Assembly (NCBI GenBank): GCA_963740605.1
Contig: CAVUFC010000018.1
Span: 868,001-932,000 of the forward strand
From: DASSUW01 sp963740605
GTDB lineage: Bacteria > Actinomycetota > Thermoleophilia > Solirubrobacterales > Solirubrobacteraceae
DNA length: 64,000 nucleotides
Direction of reading: 5' to 3'
Shown here one piece after another: positions 1 to 6,536 of the stretch. Made by a program: the position numbers and the translations under genes. Below the pieces are notes generated by a model. It was not told the DNA's origin. It was given only the letters and a program-made list of their open reading frames with translations, and did not search any database. Numbering within the stretch: the stretch's first letter is position 1; each line of letters starts with the position of its first letter.

Positions 1-99
1 GTGCCGGCCGTGCGCGAGCGCCGTCGGCGCGAACGTCGCAGCAGCCCCTGTCCCGATCGCGGCGCCAAGGAAGCGCCGCCGGTTCACGTTCTGATCCAT
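1..99 (-). CDS. Tat-exported protein, N-terminal part only
   Basis: Only the first 33 codons are in the window; the rest lies beyond base 1. The translation from the ATG at 97-99 opens with a twin-arginine signal: NRRRFLGAA followed by a Gly/Ala-rich hydrophobic stretch ending in a LALAHG cleavage-like region. A strong purine-rich ribosome site (GGAGGGCGGAG on the coding strand) lies just before the ATG. The protein is therefore probably folded before export across the membrane, perhaps with a cofactor. Its enzymatic identity cannot be told from this fragment. Confidence 0.75.
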   Translation of the reverse strand, partial: MDQNVNRRRFLGAAIGTGAAATFAPTALAHGRH

Positions 100-136
100 C
101 TCCGCCCTCCCGCGAAAGGTTTGGTTCAGCGCCGTG

Positions 137-142
137 ATAATA
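137..142 (-). promoter_or_regulatory. Likely -10 box (TATTAT) for the Tat-exported protein
   Basis: On the reverse strand TATTAT lies about 40 bases before the ATG at 99, in an AT-rich patch of an otherwise GC-rich region. A matching -35 is weak (TTTCAG at short spacing), so only the -10 is proposed. Confidence 0.4.
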
Positions 143-181
143 CCCGGTGCTTTTGTCTGAAACCCTGCAGAAGTGTCGTGG

Positions 182-853
182 TTAGGACATCCGCGTGACG
201 ATCGCCTCGGAGACCTCGGCGAGATCGCGCCCCAGATAGTCCGGCGCCGGGACGGTGTCGAGCAGCGCTCGCTCGCGACGGGCGACCCAGCCCGCCCGCA
301 ACCCGGCGCGCTTGGCGCCGGCGACATCCCACCAGTGGGTGGAGACGACGCAGACCGCGTTGCCGCTCTCGGCCTCGGTCTGCTCGAGCGCGTAGCGATA
401 CGCGCGCAGATCGGGCTTGAAGGCGCCCGCGTCCTGGGCGCTGAGCACGAGCTCGAAGCGGTCGCGCAGGCCGGCGAAGCGGAGCACGTTGTCGGCGGCC
501 GTGGCCGAGCTCTGCGACAGCACACCGAGCCGGAGCCCGCTGCCGCGCAGGGTCTCCAGCGCGCCCGGCGCCTCCAGGTACGCGGGCATCGTGCCGATCA
601 GCTCCAGCGCGGTGGCGGCGCGGGTCTCGTCGCCGCCCACGAGCCTGAGCCGGCGCCGCATCGCCGCCCCCATCAGCTCGTCGAGCGAGTGCGAACCGCC
701 GGTCATCGCGTCGACCATCGCCATCGCGACGGTGTCGTCGAGCGCCGCGAGCACGAGGTCCTCGTCGCCGCCGGTGTCGCCCAACGGCTGGGCGAGGACG
801 GTCGGATCGACGAGCGTGCCGGTGAGGTTGAAGAGCACCCACTCGAGGGCCAT
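182..853 (-). CDS. HAD-superfamily protein, haloacid dehalogenase type II-like, with Asn at the nucleophile position
   Basis: The 223-residue protein has the HAD Rossmann layout of the L-2-haloacid dehalogenase group. Motif I reads FNLTGTLVD (residues 8-16), motif II has Ser113 in VLSQSS, motif III has Lys146 in FKPD, and motif IV has Asp176 in WWDVAGAKRAG. In active members motif I is FDxxGTL, where the Asp attacks the substrate. Here that residue is Asn9, read from a clear AAC codon. The remaining motifs are intact, so the fold should be sound but the usual chemistry is in doubt. It is divergent from the ABM gene with only 26 bases between starts. It could be a binding or regulatory protein, or an enzyme with altered chemistry. 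Confidence 0.8.
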   Translation of the reverse strand: MALEWVLFNLTGTLVDPTVLAQPLGDTGGDEDLVLAALDDTVAMAMVDAMTGGSHSLDELMGAAMRRRLRLVGGDETRAATALELIGTMPAYLEAPGALETLRGSGLRLGVLSQSSATAADNVLRFAGLRDRFELVLSAQDAGAFKPDLRAYRYALEQTEAESGNAVCVVSTHWWDVAGAKRAGLRAGWVARRERALLDTVPAPDYLGRDLAEVSEAIVTRMS

Positions 854-879
854 CGGCGGACCGTACTAGGGTCCCAGGC

Positions 880-1176
880 GTGTTTGGGATGCACGGCTAC
901 TTCAAGGCGCAACCGGGCCAGGGCGAAGCGCTCGCGGCGATCCTGCTCGAGGCCGCCGACGCGCTGCGCGCGGACGACAGCTGCCTGCTCTATGTGGTGA
1001 GTCGCGGCGAGGACGCGGACACGATCTGGGTGTCCGAGGTGTGGACTGACCGCGAGGCGCACGACGCCTCGCTGCGCGCGCCCGGGGTCCCGGAGACGAT
1101 CGCCCGGGCGCGGCCGCTGATCGCAGGCATGGACGGCCGGGCCGAGTTCACGCCGCTCGGCGGCAAAGGGGTCTGA
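880..1176 (+). CDS. ABM-family (antibiotic biosynthesis monooxygenase / putative quinol monooxygenase) protein
   Basis: The 98-residue protein has the ABM dimeric alpha-beta barrel pattern: MFGMHGYFKAQPGQGEALAA at the start, a central strand with a CLLYVVSR segment and the IWVSEVWTDREAHDASL motif typical of the family. Members oxidise aromatic or quinol substrates without metal, or bind heme, and substrate cannot be inferred. The start is a GTG at 880, 11 bases after a TACTAG -10-like box, so the message may be leaderless. The last codons and stop lie inside a short palindrome (1165-1182). Confidence 0.75.
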   Translation: MFGMHGYFKAQPGQGEALAAILLEAADALRADDSCLLYVVSRGEDADTIWVSEVWTDREAHDASLRAPGVPETIARARPLIAGMDGRAEFTPLGGKGV

Positions 1177-1210
1177 CCCCTTCAGCCGAGGCCACTCAAG
1201 GGGTCTGACC
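1165..1210. repeat. Short duplicated palindromic unit AAGGGGTCTGACC between convergent genes
   Basis: The 13-base unit AAGGGGTCTGACC occurs at 1166-1178 and again at 1198-1210. The first copy continues into CCCTT and is close to a perfect palindrome. It supplies the last codons and TGA of the ABM gene, and the second copy ends one base before the stop codon of the convergent aldehyde dehydrogenase. It may act as a two-way terminator. Confidence 0.5.
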
Positions 1211-1211
1211 T

Positions 1212-2756
1212 CTACACGACCAAGCCGTGCCGCATGGTGTTCTCCGTCACCACGTGCGGCTCGACGAACTGCAGCAAGTAGCCGGGACCGCCGGCCTTCG
1301 TGCCGGTGCCTGACAGGCGGTTGCCGCCGAACGGCTGGCGGGCGACCATCGCGCCGGTGATCGCCCGATTGACGTAGAGGTTGCCGACCGGGCTGCGCTC
1401 GATCACGCGGTCGACGGTGTCCGGGTTGCGGGCGAACAGGCCGCCGGTGAGGGCGAACGGCGAGGCGTCGACGCGGTCGCAGGCGTCGTCGACGTCGCGC
1501 ACGCGCTCGAGCGCGAGCAGCGGGCCGAAGATCTCTTCGGTGAGCACCGGCGAGTCGGGCGGCAGGTCGGCGGCGAGGCGCGGCGGTGCGAACCATCCGC
1601 CGTCCGGCACGTCGCGGCCCCGGGCGGCGATACGACCGCCGCGCTCGGCCTCGGCCGCGTAGCGGTTCACGCGCTCCTGGGCGTCCTGCTCGATCACCGG
1701 CGGGACGTCGATCTCGAGGTCGGAGGCCTGGCCGACCTCAAGCACCTCGATCGCGCCCGCGAGCCGTTCCAGCAGGGCGTCGTGGATCGCCTCGTGGCAG
1801 AGGACGCGGGCCGCGGCCGAGCACTTCTGGCCGGCGTACAGGAAGGCCGACTTCACGAGCGCGGGGACGACCTCGTCGAGGTCGGCGTCGGAGTCGACGA
1901 TCACGCAGTTCTTGCCGCCCATCTCGGCGATCACGCGCTTGAGGTGCTTCTGCCCGGCCGGGACCTCGGCGGCGGCCTTGACGATGTCGAGCCCGACCTT
2001 GTTGGAGCCGGTGAACGCGATCGTGTGCACGCGCGGGTCGCGCACCAGCTTGGCTCCGACGTCGCCTTCGCCGGGGAGGAGCGCGAGCGCCGCCGGCGGC
2101 ACGCCCGCCTCTCGCAGCGCCTGCGCGAGGATCAGCGCGCAGCCGGGTGACTGCTCGGCCGGCTTGAGGATCGCGGCGTTGCCGGTCGCGAGCGCCGCGG
2201 CGGTCATCCCGAGCGCGATCGCCACGGGGAAGTTCCAGGGCGAGATCACCGCGACGATGCCGCGCGCGGAGTAGCGCAGCTCGTTGCGCTCGCCGGGCAC
2301 CTGAAGCAGCGGCGCGCCCTGCGCGAGGTCGACGGCCCCGCGCGCGTAGTACTCGAGGAAGTCGATCGCCTCGCACACGTCCGCGTCGGCCTCCGGCCAC
2401 GGCTTCGCGCACTCCCGGACCTCGAGCGCGGCGATCTCCAGCCGCCGCTCGCGCAGCCACTGGGCGGCCCGGATGAGCGTCTCCGCGCGCTGCTCCGCCG
2501 GGGCGTCCCACGGCCGCGCCTGCGCGAGGGCGGCCTCCACCTCGTCGGGCCGCGCGGCCGCCGCCTCCGCCACGACCCGGTCGGGGTTGCCGGGGTCGGT
2601 GGACACGATCTCGGCGCCCGTCCGCTGCTCCTTCCCGATCCACACCGGCACGCGGAGCGGCCCGCGGGCGTCGTGGGCCTCGAGCGCATCGCCGAGCTGG
2701 GCTCGGACGGCGCCTCGCCGCAGCTCGAGGATCGGCTCGTTGGTGAACGCCTTCAT
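1212..2756 (-). CDS. pruA: L-glutamate gamma-semialdehyde (delta-1-pyrroline-5-carboxylate) dehydrogenase
   Basis: The protein is an NAD-dependent aldehyde dehydrogenase that oxidises glutamate semialdehyde (from P5C) to glutamate, the second step of proline catabolism. Visible are the opening MKAFTNEPILELRR typical of P5CDH, the cofactor region ISPWNFPVAI and FTGSNKVG, the general-base Glu in IAEMGGKN, and the catalytic Cys in YAGQKCSAAAR. The start is set at the ATG at 2754-2756 (514 residues); a longer reading would run into the repeat element upstream and adds no family sequence. The gene for the first step lies just upstream on the same strand, so the bifunctional PutA of many bacteria is split here. 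Confidence 0.92.
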   Translation of the reverse strand: MKAFTNEPILELRRGAVRAQLGDALEAHDARGPLRVPVWIGKEQRTGAEIVSTDPGNPDRVVAEAAAARPDEVEAALAQARPWDAPAEQRAETLIRAAQWLRERRLEIAALEVRECAKPWPEADADVCEAIDFLEYYARGAVDLAQGAPLLQVPGERNELRYSARGIVAVISPWNFPVAIALGMTAAALATGNAAILKPAEQSPGCALILAQALREAGVPPAALALLPGEGDVGAKLVRDPRVHTIAFTGSNKVGLDIVKAAAEVPAGQKHLKRVIAEMGGKNCVIVDSDADLDEVVPALVKSAFLYAGQKCSAAARVLCHEAIHDALLERLAGAIEVLEVGQASDLEIDVPPVIEQDAQERVNRYAAEAERGGRIAARGRDVPDGGWFAPPRLAADLPPDSPVLTEEIFGPLLALERVRDVDDACDRVDASPFALTGGLFARNPDTVDRVIERSPVGNLYVNRAITGAMVARQPFGGNRLSGTGTKAGGPGYLLQFVEPHVVTENTMRHGLVV

Positions 2757-2783
2757 TTCGGCCGAGACGATAGACCGGCGTTC

Positions 2784-2871
2784 AACTGCGGCATTGAGGG
2801 AGGCGGGATCGGCCGCCACGCCCGGTCGAGTGTGAAGTTGTTCAGTCTGAGGCTGAAGAACTTCACACTCG
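2784..2871 (+). repeat. Conserved-core plus hairpin element, copy A
   Basis: A 33-base core (2784-2816, beginning AACTGCGGCATTGAGGGAGG) is followed after 10 bases by an 18-bp stem (2827-2844 with 2854-2871, 17 of 18 pairs, 9-base loop). The core recurs with one mismatch at 18668-18700 on the opposite strand, again followed after 8 bases by a hairpin, but of unrelated stem sequence. The element lies in the gap between the two proline-degradation genes. It looks like a small interspersed element, or a terminator carried with one. Confidence 0.7.
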
Positions 2872-2897
2872 GCGCCGCGGCCGGCACCCTCGCCGTC

Positions 2898-4274
2898 CTA
2901 CCCGGCCGGGGTTCGGACGGCCGGCGCTGACGCAACCGGCTTCGCGAGAAGGTCGTCCAAAGCGGCGCCTCGAGCCTGCTCGTGCAGGAACGACTCGTTC
3001 GAGGTGTTCTCGAGCAGGCGCCGCACCAGGTAGGCCATGCCCGCCACGAGGTCGCCGACCGGGCAGTAGGTGCGCACGCGCAGGCCCTGGCGCGCGAGCG
3101 CGGCCTGCAGCGGATCGCCGAGCCCGCGCAGGACCTGCAGTTCGAGATCCCGGTCGTCGCCACCGGTCAGCCGGTTGTAGGCGATCGCGTGCGAGACCGA
3201 CCGCAGGTTGTGGGAGGCGACCGCGACGCGGACGGCCGGGCGCGCGTCGAGCAGCCGGCGGGTCAGCGCCTCGAAGTTCAGATCGCAGTCGGCCTTGACC
3301 TCGAACACCGGCGTCTGCCAGCCGTGCTGCTTGGCCTCCACGATCTCGTGGTCCCAGTACGCGCCCTTGACGAGGCGGATCGTCAAAGGCTGCGCGCGCT
3401 CGACCCGGCCGAGCCATTCCAGGATCGTGTCGAGCGTCTGCGGCGAGTCGCGCAGGTAGGCCTGCAGGACCATGCCGGCGCTCGGGCCGCTCCGGAACTC
3501 GGCCTCGGCCAGCAACTCGAGGATCAGCTCCAGGACCGCGTCGCGCGAGTCCATCGACTCCATGTCGATGTGCAGGTGCGCGCCGAGGTCCTTCGCCCGC
3601 CGCAGCAGCGGCCGCAGGCGGTCGGCGGCGTCGCGCTTGCCGCGCTCGGGCGCGTCCGGGCGCAGCAGCGGGGTCAATGCCGACACCTTCACGGACAGGT
3701 TCGCGCGTGGTAGCGGCCCTGCCGAATCGGACTCGAGCTGCGGCCGATCCGGCCACCGCGTCGCGGCGCCCACGATCGTGTCGAGGGCGTCCGCGCAGCG
3801 GTCCGCGTAGCGCTGCGCCTCGGCGGAGGTCACGGTCGCCTCGCCCAGCAGGTCGACCGACGACGCCACGCCGTCCTTCCACAGGTCCCGCAGCACGCCG
3901 AGCGCGGCGCGCGGGTTCTCACCGACGATGAAGCGATGTGCCATCCGCCGCACGCCGGTCGCGGCCGCAGCGCCGAGGGCGGCGCGGCCGGCCTTGGACG
4001 AGCCCATCTTCATGGCGACGCCGATCGGCGCGGTCGGCTGCTCGATCTCACCGAGGAAGCCGGTCAGGTGCCGCGCGAGGTCCTCCAGCGAACGGCAGGC
4101 GGGCACGACGTCGACGAAGCGGAACAGCGCAGCCTTGAGCTCCGCGTCCTGCGACGCCAGGTCCATCGCCTTCTCGTCGACGGCCTTCAGCGGGTTGCGA
4201 GTGACCGGCATCGCGGCCGCCAGACGGCGCCCGACGGCGCCGAGCTCCGCCTCGAGAGCACGCTCGTCCACCAT
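2898..4274 (-). CDS. Proline dehydrogenase (FAD-dependent PRODH)
   Basis: This enzyme oxidises L-proline to P5C using FAD and passes electrons to the respiratory chain. The family signatures are clear: LVKGAYWDHEIVEAK, VAVASHNLRS, and the substrate-binding end YCPVGDLVAGMAYLVRR followed by LLENTSNESF with the paired arginines. Length from the ATG at 4274 is 458 residues. A start 13 codons further upstream (4313) is possible, but it would overlap the divergent glycosyltransferase start at 4297, and a TATCTT -10-like box at 4282-4287 fits a leaderless message from 4274. It is probably co-transcribed with the P5C dehydrogenase downstream, although a 141-base gap with a repeat element separates them. 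Confidence 0.92.
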   Translation of the reverse strand: MVDERALEAELGAVGRRLAAAMPVTRNPLKAVDEKAMDLASQDAELKAALFRFVDVVPACRSLEDLARHLTGFLGEIEQPTAPIGVAMKMGSSKAGRAALGAAAATGVRRMAHRFIVGENPRAALGVLRDLWKDGVASSVDLLGEATVTSAEAQRYADRCADALDTIVGAATRWPDRPQLESDSAGPLPRANLSVKVSALTPLLRPDAPERGKRDAADRLRPLLRRAKDLGAHLHIDMESMDSRDAVLELILELLAEAEFRSGPSAGMVLQAYLRDSPQTLDTILEWLGRVERAQPLTIRLVKGAYWDHEIVEAKQHGWQTPVFEVKADCDLNFEALTRRLLDARPAVRVAVASHNLRSVSHAIAYNRLTGGDDRDLELQVLRGLGDPLQAALARQGLRVRTYCPVGDLVAGMAYLVRRLLENTSNESFLHEQARGAALDDLLAKPVASAPAVRTPAG

Positions 4275-4296
4275 GTCAAGGAAGATACCTTCGAGG

Positions 4297-5232
4297 ATGG
4301 CCCGCGAGCCCACACTGCTGTCGATCGCCGCGCCGATGCATGACGAGGAGGGGACCGCCGCGGCGTTCTACGAGCGCGTGGTGGCCGCCGTCGGCGACGT
4401 GCCGTTCGAGCTGGTGATCGCCGACGACGGCAGCCGTGACGCCACGGCCACCGTTCTCGCGGAGATCGCGGCCACCGACGAGCGCGTGAAGGTGGTGAGC
4501 CTCTCGCGCAACTTCGGCCACCAGGCGGCGCTGACCGCCGCGCTCGAGCACGCGACGGGCGACGTCGTGGTGATGCTCGACGGCGACCTCCAGGACCCGC
4601 CCGAGGTGATCCCGGAGATGCTCGACCGCTGGCGCCAGGGCGCCGACGTCGTGTACGCGGTCCGCAGCGCTCGCCAGGGGGAGACGGCGTTCAAGCGTAC
4701 GACCGCGAGCTGGTTCTACAAGCTCTTCCGGTCGCTCGCGGACATCGACCTCACGCCGGAGTCCGGTGACTTCCGGTTGATGGATCGCGCGCCGCTCGAC
4801 GCGCTGCTGGCGATGCGCGAGCGCAACCGCTTCCTGCGCGGGATGAGCGTCTGGGTCGGCTACACGCAGACCGCGGTCGCGTTCCAGCGGGAGGCGCGCA
4901 GCGCCGGGCGCACCAAGTACACGCTGCGGCGGATGCTGCGCTTCAGCTTCGACGCGATCACGAGCTTCTCGTACCGCCCGCTGCAGTTCGCGACGCTGCT
5001 CGGCTTCGCGTGCTCGGCGCTCGCGTTCATCGCCGTCCCGCTCACGATCGTCGCCCGCTACACGAACATCTACGAGCGCGGCGTGCCGTCGGTGATCGTC
5101 GTCGTCCTGCTGCTCGGCGGCATCCAGTTGATCTGCGTGGGGATCATCGGCGAGTACGTCGGGCGGATCTACGACGAGGTCAAACGCCGCCCGCTCTACG
5201 TCGTGCGCGACCGCGCGAACCTCGAGAAGTGA
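4297..5232 (+). CDS. Family 2 glycosyltransferase, polyprenyl-phosphate sugar transferase (DPM1/GtrB-like)
   Basis: The 311-residue protein has a GT2 catalytic domain (about 1-225) and two C-terminal membrane helices (around FATLLGFACSALAFIAVPL and VIVVVLLLGGIQLICVG), ending in IGEYVGRIYDEVKRRP, the hallmark of membrane enzymes that load a sugar onto polyprenyl phosphate. Motifs include VIADDGSRD for nucleotide binding, the DGDLQDPP metal site and SGDFRLMDR. The product is probably a lipid-linked sugar for cell-envelope glycans. The ATG at 4297 gives the expected LLSIAAPMHDEEG opening. It is followed with overlap by the FAD oxidoreductase. Confidence 0.88.
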   Translation: MAREPTLLSIAAPMHDEEGTAAAFYERVVAAVGDVPFELVIADDGSRDATATVLAEIAATDERVKVVSLSRNFGHQAALTAALEHATGDVVVMLDGDLQDPPEVIPEMLDRWRQGADVVYAVRSARQGETAFKRTTASWFYKLFRSLADIDLTPESGDFRLMDRAPLDALLAMRERNRFLRGMSVWVGYTQTAVAFQREARSAGRTKYTLRRMLRFSFDAITSFSYRPLQFATLLGFACSALAFIAVPLTIVARYTNIYERGVPSVIVVVLLLGGIQLICVGIIGEYVGRIYDEVKRRPLYVVRDRANLEK

Positions 5233-6536
5233 AGATCGCCGTCATCGGGGCGGGCGTGTGCGGACTGGTCGCCGCGTACCGGATCTCGGCGGCGGGCCAC
5301 GAGGTCGACGTCTACGAGCGCTGGCCGGGACTCGGCGGCCAGGCGGCGACGATCGACGTCGGCGGCGGCCACCTGCTCGAGCGCTACTACCACCACCTGT
5401 TCACCACCGACCGCCACATCGCGCGGTTCTACGAGGAGCTCGGGATGCCGGACGAGCTCGAGTGGCGGCCGTCGAGCGTCGCGATGTTCGCCCACGGCCG
5501 CCAGTGGCCGTTCACGACGCCGATGGACCTCCTGCGCTTCGGCCCGATGCCGCCGTTCGACCGCGTCCGGATGGGCCTCGCCGTGCTCGGGCTGCAGCGC
5601 CTTGCCAACGACCAGGCGCCGTACGAGCGGATCACCGCACGCGAGTGGATCGAGAAGCGGATGGGGAGCGCCGCCTGGCGCGAGGTGTGGGGCCCGATGC
5701 TGCGCGGCAAGTTCGGCGCCCGCGCGGACGACATCGCGATGGTGTGGATCTGGAACAAGCTGCGGCTGCGGCGCGGGGAGGACGCGCGCGAAGAGCACCT
5801 CGGCTACCCGCGGCGCTCGTGGGAGCACCTGTTCGCGGCGCTGGAGCACGCGATCGAGTCGCGCGGCGGCCGCGTGCTGATCGACCGGCCGGCGACCAGT
5901 ATCTCCGCTGACCTCGAGGTGACGTTCGGCGCGACCGGCTCGTTCCGCGCCGGGCATGACCCGCGGGCGTTCGAACGGGCCGGCGCCGAGCGCTACGACC
6001 GTGTGCTCGCGACCGTGCCGAACGACGTCTTCGCCCAGCTGACCGGGCTGCCCGAGGCACCGATCGAGTACTTCGCCGCCCTCTGCCTGCTGCTCGAGCT
6101 CGACCGCCGGTTCAGCGACTACTACTGGACCAACGTCGCCGATCGCGAGCTCCCGTTCGTCGGCCTGATCGAGCACACCAACTTCATCGACCCCGCGCGC
6201 TACGACGGGCGCCGCTTCCTCTACGTCGCCAACTACCTCGAGCACGGCCACGAGCTGCTCGGCCTCGATCCCGAAGGACTGCTGGAGCGCTACCTGCCCG
6301 GCCTGCGCAAGGTCAACCCGGCGTTCGACCTCGCCTGGGTCAAGAACCGCTGGCTGCACCGCGAGCCCGCCGCCCAGCCGATCGTCACCGTCGGCTACCA
6401 CCAGCGCATCCCGCCCCTGAAGACGCCGGTCGCGGGGCTCTACCTCGCCAACACCACGCAGGTCTATCCCGAGGATCGTGGGACCAACTACGCCGTCCGG
6501 CTCGGCGACCAGGCGGCGGAGGCCGTGCTGTCGTGA
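5229..6536 (+). CDS. FAD/NAD(P)-binding amine oxidase-like oxidoreductase (protoporphyrinogen oxidase superfamily)
   Basis: The 435-residue protein begins IAVIGAGVCGLVAAYRISAA, a GxGxxG Rossmann motif, followed by the acidic end of the second strand (VDVYERW) and a GLGGQA FAD contact. The C-terminal ANTTQVYPEDRGTNYAVRLG is the usual FAD-binding finish of this group. Homologues sit with polysaccharide genes and are often called NAD(P)/FAD-dependent oxidoreductase; the true substrate is unknown. The start GTG (5229) overlaps the stop of the glycosyltransferase by three bases, so the two are translationally coupled and may act on the same glycan or glycolipid. Confidence 0.8.
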   Translation: MKIAVIGAGVCGLVAAYRISAAGHEVDVYERWPGLGGQAATIDVGGGHLLERYYHHLFTTDRHIARFYEELGMPDELEWRPSSVAMFAHGRQWPFTTPMDLLRFGPMPPFDRVRMGLAVLGLQRLANDQAPYERITAREWIEKRMGSAAWREVWGPMLRGKFGARADDIAMVWIWNKLRLRRGEDAREEHLGYPRRSWEHLFAALEHAIESRGGRVLIDRPATSISADLEVTFGATGSFRAGHDPRAFERAGAERYDRVLATVPNDVFAQLTGLPEAPIEYFAALCLLLELDRRFSDYYWTNVADRELPFVGLIEHTNFIDPARYDGRRFLYVANYLEHGHELLGLDPEGLLERYLPGLRKVNPAFDLAWVKNRWLHREPAAQPIVTVGYHQRIPPLKTPVAGLYLANTTQVYPEDRGTNYAVRLGDQAAEAVLS

